Shown here: piece by piece, positions 11,273 to 21,125 of the stretch | Position numbering within the stretch: position 1 is the stretch's first letter | How the letters are laid out: every line of letters begins with the position of its first letter | Assembly: GCA_012845835.1 (NCBI GenBank) | Contig: JABAKD010000019.1 | Coordinates: 13,471,344-13,535,343 of the forward strand | Direction: 5' to 3' | Length of the DNA stretch: 64,000 nt | Source: Undaria pinnatifida | Taxonomy: Eukaryota > Sar > Phaeophyceae > Laminariales > Alariaceae | The notes under the pieces: model-generated | Told to the model about the DNA's origin: nothing | What the model saw: the letters and a program-made list of their open reading frames with translations, nothing else | Database searches by the model: none | Position numbers and translations under genes: made by a program

Positions 11273-11552
11273 ACCAAGGTTACCGTCGGGGGGTTATGTT
11301 GTTTTGCGGGCTGTTTTTGCCGGGGCTCTGGGTCACTCGCGCGAGTGACCCTCCTGTTCCTTTGTGGGAACAATATCTCGTGCTGTTTTAATTTTGCGAC
11401 GTGGATCCGCAACGGAAAGGTGTAAGCCACGCCGCGCCTAAAAGCCGCCAAAAACGTATTTTGCAGTGAGGTACAGAGTCACTCGTGCGAAAGCGACTCA
11501 AACTCGGCAATGACGATAGGGGTATGGTACAGCAACACCGTAGTCTTGCTGG
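11273..11552. mobile_element. M1 short TIR element
   Basis: Left end ACCAAGGTTACCGTCGGGGG and right end ACACCGTAGTCTTGCTGG are imperfect inverted repeats. Inner palindromes are GGTCACTCGCGCGAGTGACC near 11334, perfect over 16 bp at its core, and AGTCACTCGTGCGAAAGCGA near 11478. Interior phrases (TTTTAATTTTGCGACGTGG, ATCCGCAACGGAAAGGT) match the 9476 copy. Length about 280 bp. Confidence 0.78.
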
Positions 11553-11869
11553 TGACCGACCCATTTCTCGTCACCGTGCGCATCGAGCAACTGTTGGAAG
11601 GAGCGCAATTCGACGTGGGTCTACCGAACTGTACAACAACCTACTAAAGGTATCAAGCAGCAGACGCTCGCCTCCTGCTAGTAGTGGACGGGTAGCACGT
11701 TCTGGCCATCACATTTCTGGCTATCGGGGCTGATCAACCGCGGAACTGCCCCATGCCGTTGGAATGGCACACTCCATTGTTATGGTAGTATCCGATGCCA
11801 TGGTTTTGTTTTTACCAAACTTCAATACGATTTTTTTCTGGAAGAAGTGAAGTCTTGTGTAGCCACGTC
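11553..11869. other. No recognisable feature
   Basis: I see nothing assignable between the M1 copy and the tandem-repeat region. Confidence 0.35.
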
Positions 11870-12403
11870 TACAGTTTATCACCCGGTGCGAACTACTGCG
11901 TCGGGGTTATGTACGCCACCCCGGGCGATAGTCACCGTCGAATACGGTAGTAGCGCGATCCTCGCACCTCATCAAATGGTCGGATTGAATAACCCACCGG
12001 GTGTCCCACAACACCTGGTCACATATGTGAATCCCCACCACGGTCGCGTCGCTGTACATGATGAAACTACGTAACACCCCACTCTGTGATGCCCGTCTAG
12101 GTTCAAAAACATATATCATCGGGTGAATTATACGCCAGGGGTGGGATATACCACGCCCCGGGCGACTTACACCAACGTAGAAAGGTAGTAGTAGCGCGAT
12201 CTTCCAATCTATTCTCTGGGGGTGGGATTGAAGCGCTCACCGAGTGTCCTCGAAAGCCCCTGTCCAAATTACTAGTTCCAAACCAGCATTCCATCACAGC
12301 ATCACCATTAGTACTACGTGTAAACGCCCCCCGTCGAAAACAGCCTGACTGGAGCTAAACTACCCTCAGTGGGATACTGCAGGAGACACAGGGTACTATT
12401 TTG

Positions 12404-12532
12404 ATACTACACTTTTTTATACTATATTAGTACCTAACCCTAACCCTATGTAGTACTGTAACAGTACTATTTAATACTTCAATAGTGGTATTTAATAGTA
12501 TAGTGGTACTGCTAAACACTATAATAGCACGG
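12404..12532. repeat. Cluster of AGTACT/GTACTAT motifs with a telomere-like hexamer pair
   Basis: An AT-rich stretch in which TAGTAC, AGTACTAT and ATACTAC recur about every 10-20 bp, some as local palindromes. Within it CCTAACCCTAACCCTA (about 12432-12447) gives a little over two perfect TTAGGG units on the minus strand. That is too short to be a telomere. Its origin is not clear. Confidence 0.4.
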
Positions 12533-12819
12533 TAGAGGTGCATCTTGGTTATTCTGAGGTTCCTGACTGTGTAACCTACTCTTCTATATACCTCACACAA
12601 AAAAGGTTTTTTCGTGGACGTGAAGGTACACTTCGATGGACAGACTCATGACCTATCTATATACACAAGATATACATATATAAAACACACATCCCTCGTA
12701 CCAAAGAAGACTGGCATTCCGACGATTGTATGATGAAGAGGTTAAGCAGGGTTAAGGAGCCGCTTTATTCAGAAAACACCCCAGCCGAAAATGCTACGAA
12801 CCTCTGTCGTAGCACGCTT
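12525..12819. mobile_element. M3 short TIR element, degenerate left end
   Basis: The right end CCTCTGTCGTAGCACGC is a good M3 terminus, and the left end AGCACGGTAGAGGTGCATC is its degraded partner. The interior GGTTAAGGAGCCGCTTTATTC is shared with GGTAAGGAGCCGCGTCATTC in the 56889 copy. It lies within the ATCACCCGG tandem region. Confidence 0.55.
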
Positions 12820-13140
12820 GAGGAGCGTGACATGCGACACCCTGGGTGATACCAGGTATACACGATATACGTACCATCGTTCAAAGGTAATTGAGCGGTT
12901 CTGTCACCCCGTGAGATGGGCAGATTCAAGTGCCCCACCGCGTGTCCTCGAGCCATCTAATAGTGTTTTGCTGTAAATCAAAGAGTACAACACCTGCCCC
13001 GCGGTGGCAGTCTGGGCTGATAAAACAACTTCATCACCCCGGTGCGCAATATTCAAGGGTGTGATCTTCAACGCCCCGGGATTTACACACAGTCGTCTAA
13101 AAGAGCTACTGTAACACGATCTTGGTATATCCCGAAATGC

Positions 13141-13323
13141 CTGGCTTATCACCCGGTGTGATGTACTGCAGGGGTGTGGCTTACAACAACCGGGTGATAT
13201 ACTGGCTTATCACCCGGTGTGATGTACTGCAGGGGTGTGGCATACAACAACCGGGTGATATACTGGCTTATCACCCGGTGTGATGTACTGCAGGGGTGTG
13301 GCATACAACAACCGGGTGATATA
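13141..13323 (+). repeat. 61-bp tandem repeat, three units
   Basis: Units start at 13141, 13202 and 13263. The second and third are identical and the first differs by one base (GGCTTAC against GGCATAC). Each unit has ATCACCCGG near its start and CCGGGTGAT near its end, so each can fold as a hairpin. The unit belongs to the diverged ATCACCCGG family around it and has been amplified recently. It is not a CRISPR array, because there are no variable spacers. Confidence 0.9.
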
Positions 13324-13465
13324 CACGTTCTATAGAAGCAGAGCGCAATCCTCTCACCTCACGAGGCGGTCGGTTTCCATTGCCCACCGAGTGTTCTCAA
13401 GACCACTTTTGGCCAGCAACGGGAGGTGGTTGGTGTTGCTGTTGTGCAGATTACCGTCCCGCTCG

Positions 13466-13960
13466 TCCCACCGTTCGTCTCCCAACATCCACCGAAAGGC
13501 CCGTTTCCACTCGGAACTGGACACCTGCAATCGGTTAACCGCGCCAGCCATTCATATATGTAAGCACTATCAGCGCCTGTGTACTTATCCAAGGTTTCGA
13601 TACGCTTGTGTCCCACTCTTTCGTCGCCCAAAATCCAGCGTAATATCCCTTTTCACTCGACAATGCACACCTAGAGTCAACTCAACAGGGTTTTCCACAC
13701 ATGTAGGCAATAGGGGCGTTTTGGGTTGATCTTGTGCCATCCTTCGTGACCCATCACTCAGGAAAGGAATCGTTTCGACTCGGAGCTGGACACCTGCACA
13801 GTCGATTCAATGGGGTTTTCCTACCGACAAGAGCAGGACTTGTCGACGTTTGTTACAGTTATACAGTGACTTGTCTCGGTGGTCCCATACTTCGTCAGCC
13901 AACGTCCACCACCCATGGGCCCGTTTCCACTCGGCGCTGGACACCTACTACGTACGGTGT
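13466..13960 (+). repeat. Diverged tandem repeat of about 125-150 bp, four units
   Basis: Four copies of a landmark of the form GTCCCA-x-CTTTCGTC-x-CCCAA, then CCGTTTCCACTCGG-x-CTGGACACC occur near 13466, 13607, 13731 and 13882. Spacing varies (about 141, 124 and 151 bp). A 149-residue plus-strand frame (13280-13729) crosses this array and the end of the 61-bp array and is therefore not taken as a gene. Confidence 0.65.
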
Positions 13961-14375
13961 AATGTGCCTCACGATGGTTTGCGTGGCAATCTTCCCAGAT
14001 AAGATGATACGCATCATCTCTTCAATATCTGCTGCCGTTTGCTAAAAGATGTCGCGCATCATACAAATATAAAGACAGATTGCCCGCCGTCCAGCGCGGC
14101 GAACGTTTACAATCGGACTTAGACCTGTATTTCAGCACAGGAAAACATTAAATGCCCCTCCCCCCCCCCAACAGATTGCATAGAACCGAATTTAACTACA
14201 ATCAATAGTCTAAACAATATCAAATCTTGCATGGAATGTTGATGGGTTTAGCGTTTACATAGGTGTAATGAAATGAACACATTTGAATACCGGTATGTAT
14301 GCGGTACACTGTAGTGTGGGATTGGAGTATTTCGGTAATCTCTCTACTGTGGGGGGACGGTGCCATTGATGGATA
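13961..14375. other. No recognisable feature
   Basis: A run of ten C residues lies near 14160. Otherwise nothing is seen. Confidence 0.35.
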
Positions 14376-15755
14376 TTATAAAAATTGAAAAGCACTCCAG
14401 CTGTGAGGTCGAGGATTTTGCCGAAACTCATGTTTGCAAGCTGTGTGTGATACTCCGATCGCGCGTATTACGGGTTGTGTGTCCTCATTAAGGATATAGG
14501 TCGGCGACTCCCCTTGCAACTACGGTGTAGCTATCAGGGTCAACAGGGTGATGTTAGTCAGTCTGTGCGCGGAAACTATAAAACCCGTTTCTGAGGGGGA
14601 CAAAATCTGACAGCTGTGGAAGGAAATGCATCAGTTTATCAAGTGAATCCTGTAAGTCGAATATCCGGTGAAAAGAGGGCGGAGTTTTGGAGGACGCGGG
14701 GGCTTGGTTTTGATCAAAATGGAGCGGGGGTAGGGGGGGGGGAGGGTGGGGCAGGTCAATTTGTGCGTGGAAACTATACATCGTTTAAGGGGATGAATGT
14801 GACGGTTTTGGAAAGAATGCACCAGTTTATCATGTATGTCCTGTAAGTCGTACAGCCAGTGAATAGAAGGCGGAGTGTTCGAGGGGGTGGCGGTGGGGTG
14901 GGGGTGGGGGGCGGGGGAGGGGGGTGGGGGTTGGGGGGGGCGGGGTCGAGAGGGCTTTAGGTTGCATAGATGTAGGGGTTTGATATATGCGTGGTGCTAG
15001 GTGTAGGCGATGGTGCGGGTGGTGGGGAAGGAGGGGGCGTTGGGGGCGGGGGAGGGGTGGGAATTGCAGTAGCGGCATGGATGGCTCTAGAAAGATAACG
15101 AGATGATATCCAGTGCGAGGAAGTATTTACTACTCTGGCGGATTTTGATATAAGGTGGGGCGTTTGAGCAAGAGAGAGCGGGAAAGGGGGGGGGGGGGGG
15201 GGGGAGTTCAAGAGGTTTAGGTCACATATAACTACCTCCGCCCCAACCCCCCCCCTATGATGAACTGGTGTTTTTTTTTTTTTTTTCCCTAAAACCGTCA
15301 GATTTATCCCCTTAAAGGATTTATAGATTCCACGCACAAATTGCCCGCCCGTCCGCCCCCCCCCCACCCCCTTCCCCCCCCCTCCAACCCCGCTCGCTTT
15401 TGATCAAAACCAGGCCCCCCACGTCCTTCAAAACTCCGCCATCCCCTCACCGGTTATTCAACTTACAGGATTCACTTGATAAACGGATACATTTCCTTCC
15501 ACAGCTGTCAGATTTTGTCCCCCTCAGAAACGGGTTTTATAGTTTCCGCGCACAGACTGACTAACATCACCCTGTTGACCCTGATAGCTACACTGTAGTT
15601 GTAAGGGGAGTCGCCGACCTATATCCTTAATGAGGACACACAACCCGTAATACGCGCGATCGGAGTATCACACGAAGCTTGCAAAGATAATTTTTCGGCA
15701 AAATCTTCGATCTCACAGCTAGCTGGAATGTATTTTCGTTTTTTACAACAATATT
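14376..15755. mobile_element. Family D fold-back element: two long inverted arms
   Basis: The left arm begins ATTATAAAAATTGAAAAGCACTCCAGCTGTGAG-like text at 14376 and the right arm ends with its complement near 15755. The outer 340 bp or so of the arms (about 14395-14735 and 15395-15735) are nearly identical by eye, including GATCGCGCGTATTACGGG, GGATATAGGTCGGCGACTCC and GTCTGTGCGCGGAAACTATA. Inside, each arm holds sub-repeats starting GTGCG-x-GGAAACTATA and ending CCTGTAAGTCG, separated by long G tracts on the left arm and C tracts on the right. The proline-rich and glycine-rich frames here come from these tracts. No transposase is seen. Structure resembles fold-back transposons. Confidence 0.75.
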
Positions 15756-16105
15756 AAAATACACTCCAGCTCTCCAGCTGTGAGATCAAAGATTCGGTCG
15801 AAACTCATCTTTGCAAGATTGTGTGGGATATTCCGATCGCGCGTATTAATCATATGTGTAGGGGCTTGCTATACGCGTAGTGCTAGGTATATGCGATCGT
15901 GCGGGTGGTGGGGAAGAAGGGGGCGTTGAAGGAGGCGAATGAAAGCTACTTCATGGATGGCTAGAAAAATAATGGCGTGTTATCAATTCCGTAGAAGAAG
16001 TGTTTTATTATTACTTTGGCCGATTTCGATTGTAAGCGGGGCGTTTGAAAAAACTGGGCGGGGAAAAAATATGAAGGATATGTAATATGTAGTTAAGAAA
16101 CGAAC
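15756..16105 (+). mobile_element. Family D partial copy
   Basis: It starts TTAAAATACACTCCAGCTC-like, continues GAAACTCATCTTTGCAAG and CCGATCGCGCGTATTA, then jumps to TGTGTAGGGGCTTGCTATAC and GGTGCG-type text that aligns with 14950-15170 of the neighbouring copy (shared GTGCGGGTGGTGGGGAAG and GGGGCGTTTGA). It abuts the end of the fold-back element, so the two may form one composite insertion. Confidence 0.65.
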
Positions 16106-16210
16106 AGATTCATATATCAATATAGAATCGTGACACAAAAACATGACGAAACGAACTGGAACATTTTATTAACTTGCTCTAGTAAGGTCAGCTGTGAGTA
16201 CGACAAAAAT

Positions 16211-16772
16211 GAGCCATCCCACTGTCTGTGGAGGTGCCGCATATTCCAACAAGTCTTCGAGCTCCTAACACGAGGAGCTCAATATTATATCAACACCATC
16301 ATCCATCATCACCCGAAAATTGACTCCGGAGACATTCGCTCGTTCGCGCAACCCGACCAAGCTTTTTCGCCCTATTAATAGACCTATAACAAATTGTACT
16401 CCTAAACATTTTGTTTTATCAACCGGTATTTCCTCACTTACTTGAGGAAGTCCACATTATTAGCATTAACATTGTGATTAACATTAGCATTAACATTAAC
16501 GTTAACGTTGACATTAATAATAATAACAATAGCATTACACTAACATTAACATTGACATTAACATTGACATTAACATTAACATTGACATTGACATTAACAT
16601 TAACATTAACATTGACATTGACATTAACATTAACATTGACATTAACATTAACATTAACATTAACATTAACATTAACATCAACATTAACATTAACATTAAC
16701 ATCAACATTAACATTAACATTACCAGAAACACGATATGGCTCAACAAGTGCAACCCGAACCGTGGGATGGCT
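16211..16772 (-). mobile_element. M2 short TIR element carrying an internal hexanucleotide array
   Basis: The left end GAGCCATCCCAC (16211) and the right end TGCAACCCGAACCGTGGGAT, GGCT (to 16772) are the M2 termini in reverse orientation. CTTCGAGCTCCTAACACGAG and CAACCCGACCAAGCTTT are in the same relative order as in the copy at 17564-17829 read in reverse. Other M2 copies are 253-288 bp; this one is 562 bp because about 268 bp of ACATTA-type repeat lies inside it, close to the right end. Confidence 0.75.
16455..16722 (+). repeat. Hexanucleotide array, (ACATTA/ACATTG)n
   Basis: About 44 hexamers, mostly ACATTA with interspersed ACATTG, ACATCA and a few 3-bp phase changes at the left side. 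It generates long Leu-Thr and Asn-Val open frames on the two strands (16411-16868) that are artefacts of the repeat. It is not the telomeric TTAGGG type. Confidence 0.95.
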
Positions 16773-17563
16773 AAAGTTTCGAGTCGATACTCGCCTTAAA
16801 AAGCTGCGAAATACATTGGTTTCAAAGTGATGTTCAACCCCGTCCCCCGCAGTAGTTTCATCTATCATGTTAACTTAGAGCAGGCATTCTACAAAAAAGT
16901 AGACGTGTTTCTAGAGGGGTTAGAGTCGCGTTTGAGTTTTTTTTGTTATTATGAGAACGTCGGTTGTGTAACAATCTGAGTCCAAGGAGCAAACAGCCAG
17001 ATTCGAGGACACGGAATTATGCACTAAATCATGGCGTCGGAGGCAGCAGAAAGAAACGGGACGAAGATCTTCGACTAGACGAAATGAACGATGAGAGGAC
17101 GAAGATCTTCTTCCACCAAGGATACGGTTAATTTGTCACTATTCATATAGACTAGACTAATTAGTTGTCACTTGTGGTTCCTCATTTTGGACACCGTCTA
17201 CAACAGTACAGTAGAGGTGTGCCTCCTTTGTTTCCACAGACGCTCCTCACTCGAGGAGTTCTATCAACTCACTACTCGCAACACAGCATTTTTCGTTTTC
17301 AAATAAAAGTGCAATAAAAAAATGAGATTATGATCTAACCGATAGCCTTGACACACTAAACTAGAAACAATATTGCTAAACCTGAACGGCATTCCCACCA
17401 TTTCGGATTAAGAGGCCCCGTCAATAAAAAAAAAGATTGGTTAGCCAAAAAGGGCTACCTCTATTATACATAGCACCCGTCTTTTAAGCGGCTCAGCGAG
17501 TGCCTGCTTTTGCTTTGCGCGTTTGGTTTTGCGATAGGCACCACAATTTTCATTTGCTAGTAA
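16773..17563. other. No complete feature
   Basis: Around 17165-17285 there are M2-like pieces (GTGGTTCCTCATTTTGGAC, GCTCCTCACTCGAGGAGTTC), including a strong local palindrome CTCCTCACTCGAGGAG-type near 17240. A GGACGAAGATCTTC phrase is repeated at about 17058 and 17097. I cannot delimit an element. Confidence 0.4.
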
Positions 17564-17829
17564 CTCATCCCACGGTAAGGGTTGCACTTTTACTTGTAGC
17601 GCCAAAACGTCCCTGGGCGATTGGGCTGCTCGTGTTCTTAGGAACTGCCGGTCAATGAAGTAACTTCACGAGTACATTTGTTTGTTAGCACTAAGTAAGG
17701 CAACAAAGCTTGGTCGGGTTGTGCGAACGAATGCCTTTGAAGTCATGTAGTATCGGGTGAGATATGGAGCTCCTCATTATTGTGGGGACCTCGATGGCTT
17801 TCTGCTGCACCCCTACCGTGAGACGGGTG
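17564..17829 (+). mobile_element. M2 short TIR element
   Basis: Left end CTCATCCCACGGTAAGGGTT and right end TGCACCCCTACCGTGAGACG are inverted repeats. The interior (AACTGCCGGTCAATGAAGTA, CACGAGTACATT, GCGAACGAATGC, GAAGTCAT, GGTGAGATATGGAGCTCCTC) is shared at high similarity with 22452-22704. Length 266 bp. Non-coding. Confidence 0.82.
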
Positions 17830-17994
17830 TATTTGTGCTGCGGCACCAAATAAGTTGATGCAATTCGATTGGTTACGAGCCACAGAACATCACGCGCGAT
17901 TGAAGTAGTTTCGGCCTAGAAAGGAGGAGTATATATATATTGGTATCATACCTAAGCCTTGGTAATTTCGCCGTTACAAAAGCAGGAATAAACA

Positions 17995-18765
17995 AGGTAT
18001 TGAAGACCTTAGTCAACCAGGAATGGACTAGAGGAAGGAGGCCTTCGCCGCGGAAAAGGACAGGAAGTGGAACGCTTTTCAGGAAGGAATGAACGAGATA
18101 CTTAAGGACTTCGCCAAACAGAAACGACGAAGAAAACGAAGAAATTTGTCTAGCAGGCAAAAAGGAGGCAACCTTCGTAAATGAAAGAGGTCATGAAGGC
18201 CCTCGCTAAGCCAACACACACGATATATCCAAGACCTTGTCTAGCAGAAGTTAACGAGACAACGAAGTCCTCCACACATCGACGAGATGATGACTTGGCC
18301 TTCGTCAACTAAATCAAAGTGATAATATATACATTCGTGAAGCTAAAACGGACGAGACAATGAAGACCTTTCGTCAAAGCAGAAATTAACGAGATTATGA
18401 ATATCTTCGCCAAGCAGAATTTCACGAGATAGTGAAGGCCTTCGTTAAGCAGTGTTAACTAGATTTTAAAGGCCTTCGTATATGGACAAGATGATATAGG
18501 CGTTTCGATAAGCAGATTTGAACGAGATAAAGAAGACTTTCGTCAATCGGAAACGAATACTATCTATCGTGAAAGTCCCTCGTTCAAGCAAAGTGTAACC
18601 AAAACATGATGACCTTCGTCAAGCAGAACCCAACGAGATAATATAGACCTTCATCAACCGGGAATGGACGAGATGACTAAGGCCTTCGTATATAAAAGAG
18701 AAGATGAAGGCTTTCGCCAAAAATAAACAACACGAGATGATGAAAACCTTTCTTAAGCGGATCTA
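17995..18765 (+). repeat. Degenerate tandem repeat of about 36 bp
   Basis: About 20 diverged units on the pattern GACCTTCGTCAAGCAGAA, then 5-7 bases, then ACGAGATGATGAA. Well-matched units lie at about 18400-18500 and 18600-18690. Spacing is 28-37 bp. A 36-bp unit could have encoded 12-residue repeats, but every frame is broken by stops, so this is either non-coding minisatellite DNA or a very old decayed repeat protein. Confidence 0.7.
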
Positions 18766-18819
18766 AGAGGAAGAGTCGAATCACTGACTGCTGACACAAA
18801 CCTGGTAAGCAACAGCAAC

Positions 18820-19455
18820 ATGTACAAAACCTGGCGCGGGCGAAGTTGCGACAGCAACAGGCATAAATGCTACGATAGGGGGCCATCATTAGCGGTTTTT
18901 AGTAGGATGCAGCTCATCCCTGACGGGACTCGCCAAACAACTTACGGCTATTTGCACTTGGAGCATGTGAATGGCGCCCGTTGGGTGCAATCAGGACGCA
19001 CTCTGTCCCGGCATTGGTGTGATGCGAGGGTCTATCGTCTGACCTTCCTTCTTTTCTTATTACGGCATCGCGTGTCCTCTACGGCGCCGGTATATAACAG
19101 CCGGAAATACCAGCACTACATCGGTGTCCGGCACTACTCCGCATGCTGCAAATGCATACTTTCCACCTGTTACAAGAGATTTCGCAGGCATTGTAGCGGG
19201 AAATCGGCACTATGGAGGGACCACTACCGGAAGTATCATCACCTTTGGAATTGGGCACTAGACGATCCCTTCGTCTTGCATGATTATGATTTCTGGCATT
19301 CTCTTGAGGGTATCTCTTGTTATGTCCAGGCTGCCTTCTTCCATTCTCCGAATCGTCACCTCCTGGGAATCGTCTCTTCCAGAGCCACCCGTGACGACCT
19401 GATGTCGAGCTATATTAATATACACGGCCCACGATACGAGAAGCAGATGGGGTAG
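18820..19455 (+). CDS. Unrecognised open frame, 211 residues
   Basis: This is one of the longer open frames in the window that is not made of simple repeats. I recognise no domain. The predicted protein is rich in His, Tyr, Arg and Cys (many CYK, HYR and RH-type pairs), an unusual composition that often marks a chance frame. There is no homologue elsewhere in the window, no signal peptide and no clear membrane segment; LTFLLFLL near residue 75 is hydrophobic but short. It starts 55 bp after the 36-bp array ends. A piece of M3-like TIR text (ATGCTACGATAGGGG) lies inside at about 18866. I think it is more likely non-coding than real. Confidence 0.2.
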   Translation: MYKTWRGRSCDSNRHKCYDRGPSLAVFSRMQLIPDGTRQTTYGYLHLEHVNGARWVQSGRTLSRHWCDARVYRLTFLLFLLRHRVSSTAPVYNSRKYQHYIGVRHYSACCKCILSTCYKRFRRHCSGKSALWRDHYRKYHHLWNWALDDPFVLHDYDFWHSLEGISCYVQAAFFHSPNRHLLGIVSSRATRDDLMSSYINIHGPRYEKQMG

Positions 19456-20265
19456 ATCGATATTCGACCGGAAATACGTACAACAGGAGGGAAATAAAAT
19501 TTGAGCATATTATAGGCATTCTTGTTTATGGGTTTTCCTTGGTGTTTCTCCTCAATTTTCTTCAGGGTAGCTTTGGTGATCTCCAAGCTCTCTGCTTCAA
19601 TACTTTGAATCGCAGTTGCCTGGGGTTAATCTCCAGACCCACCAGATACGAACTGGTGTCGGCACATACATATCAATGTACAGAGTGATTCGTTCGATTT
19701 AAGACCATCCACCACAAGCGAAAACGGACCAGGGACCAAATAAGCGCGGTTCAATCGGCTTGTCACGCTGCTGTGTGAAGGCGAAATATAAAACCCAGCA
19801 TGGTGTTGATTACACATAACACTATCCGTTGCCTCACACAGTCACCGTACCTGTGTAATCTAGTGGATAGGGCACCCGGCTGGTTCGCGTTAAGAAAACC
19901 CAAATGTATTCCCCGGCGAATATCCACGCCGTTTTTTCGATTCAGATCGTGAAAATTTGCACACACACGTGTTCTATGTGCCCTCGCGAAGACCTCATCC
20001 GATGTGTTCTTGTTCTATTTTTCGCGGACTTTTGTCAGTTGTTGTTGAGATTTTTCGGAAATTGTGGACCACCTTAGCCCAGTTTTCTCACGAAAAGAAA
20101 AGAAAAGAAAATCCTCCGCGGGTCAGGCCTGGGGATGGGCATGTAGAACACGTTTGCAAAATTTCAGGGTCTATCTCTCAAAAACGGCGCGAACATTTGG
20201 ACTTTTGCGCGTAAAAATGAGTAAGATTCGTTGTTTACTTCAAATGACTTGGTGGTTTGCGTGGA
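19456..20265. other. No gene; tRNA-like fragment and AAAAG microsatellite
   Basis: At about 19853-19885 the text GTAATCTAGTGGATAGGGCA resembles a tRNA D-arm/A box, but no convincing T arm follows at the right distance. An (AAAAG)n run of about 4 units lies at 20093-20111. Nothing else is assigned. Confidence 0.35.
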
Positions 20266-20710
20266 GGTTCCGGTTTTCTCGCCAGAGGACCAACGCCCGA
20301 ATGGGTAGGGTGGACCGTAACTGGACCAAGTCCGGCGGAAGGCTATCTCCCATGGCCAGGGGTTTTGTTAGTGGGTGAGCTTGCGCAAGTCCCACACTAC
20401 CCGGAAAGATGACATTCCGGGTGGCTATCTCCACCGAACCTGACCCTCAGGGGACAGGCCGGGTCGACATACACACGCATCCGTATACAACGGCAGCTTG
20501 CGCTGCCGGGGTTGTAACGAGGACCAATGATAGGGACAGGTTACGCTATACCTACAATGGGACTCGAAGGGTGCGCCAGCTAGCGTTGGGCTGCGAAAGC
20601 AACTGAGTTAAATCGACACACGACGCGTATGAAAATACGCGTAAGTGTGGTGAGCTAAAGCTTTATTTTTCCCCATCTGCCGGAGGATAAAAAAAAAAAA
20701 AAAAAAAATT
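20266..20710 (+). ncRNA. Hairpin-dense segment ending in poly(A), possible retroposon
   Basis: Within 280 bp there are successive hairpins: 20371-20395 (GTGGG/CCCAC outer stem), 20399-20422 (8-bp stem ACCCGGAA/TTCCGGGT), 20439-20451 (CCTGA/TCAGG), 20491-20508 (7-bp stem CGGCAGC/GCTGCCG, extended by ACAA/TTGT) and 20617-20649 (8-bp stem ACGCGTAT/ATACGCGT closed by GAAA, extended by CACAC/GTGTG). About 40 bp later there is a run of A residues at about 20690-20708. A structured RNA followed by an A tail fits a SINE or the 3' end of a non-LTR retrotransposon. No coding frame, A/B box pair or target duplication could be established, so the class is open. Confidence 0.45.
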
Positions 20711-21125
20711 GCTTAGTGTTGAACACAAGCAGGTCAGATCTTCGATTTTTTGCGCGAAAATTCTACAGATATGCCTTCGAGTGCGTCCAACCGGGTCGTG
20801 CAAAATGTGGCGTAATTTGTTTTTTCACCCCCCCGCTGAGAAAAAAGCCTGAACATTGTTGAAAACATTTAAGGCCAGTTATTGGTCGACATGAGTTTCG
20901 CTCCTAGAGACAGCCCGAGGTCGATACTATTTTTTGGCCATGTCACCCTCTTACACTAGTCATGGGGGTCACTATGATATCAATTATTCACCCCTTGACT
21001 CGATATTTCGAGCGGTATTTATGGGGTAGAGAACTTTTTTTATTATTTACTTGAACCGGCCTGCACATACTAACAAAACAAATTAATGATGTACACCTAG
21101 TACGTTGGCAGCTCGTAGCACCAAT
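20711..21125. other. No recognisable feature
   Basis: Nothing assignable is seen here. Confidence 0.35.

Larger units (their letters stand above)
11870..13140. repeat. Diverged long tandem repeat with ATCACCCGG motifs
   Basis: A unit of roughly 240 bp recurs with heavy divergence. Its landmarks are TATCACCCGGTG or TATCATCGGGTG (11877, 12114, and near 13032), then CGCCCCGGGCGA-like text, then GTAGTAGCGCGATC, then CCACCGGGTGTCC or TCACCGAGTGTCC. An M3 element (12525-12819) interrupts the array. Short open frames here follow the repeats and look non-coding. Confidence 0.5.

Noticed and set aside
13141-13323. CRISPR-like palindromic direct repeats
   Set aside because: Units are head-to-tail without variable spacers, in eukaryotic repeat DNA, with no cas genes.
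14554-15367. Proline- and glycine-rich frames of up to 136 codons
   Set aside because: They come from G and C tracts in the fold-back element.
16411-16868. Open frames of 139 and 144 codons rich in Leu-Thr and Asn-Val
   Set aside because: They are the translation of the ACATTA hexanucleotide array and change with frame; no unique protein is present.
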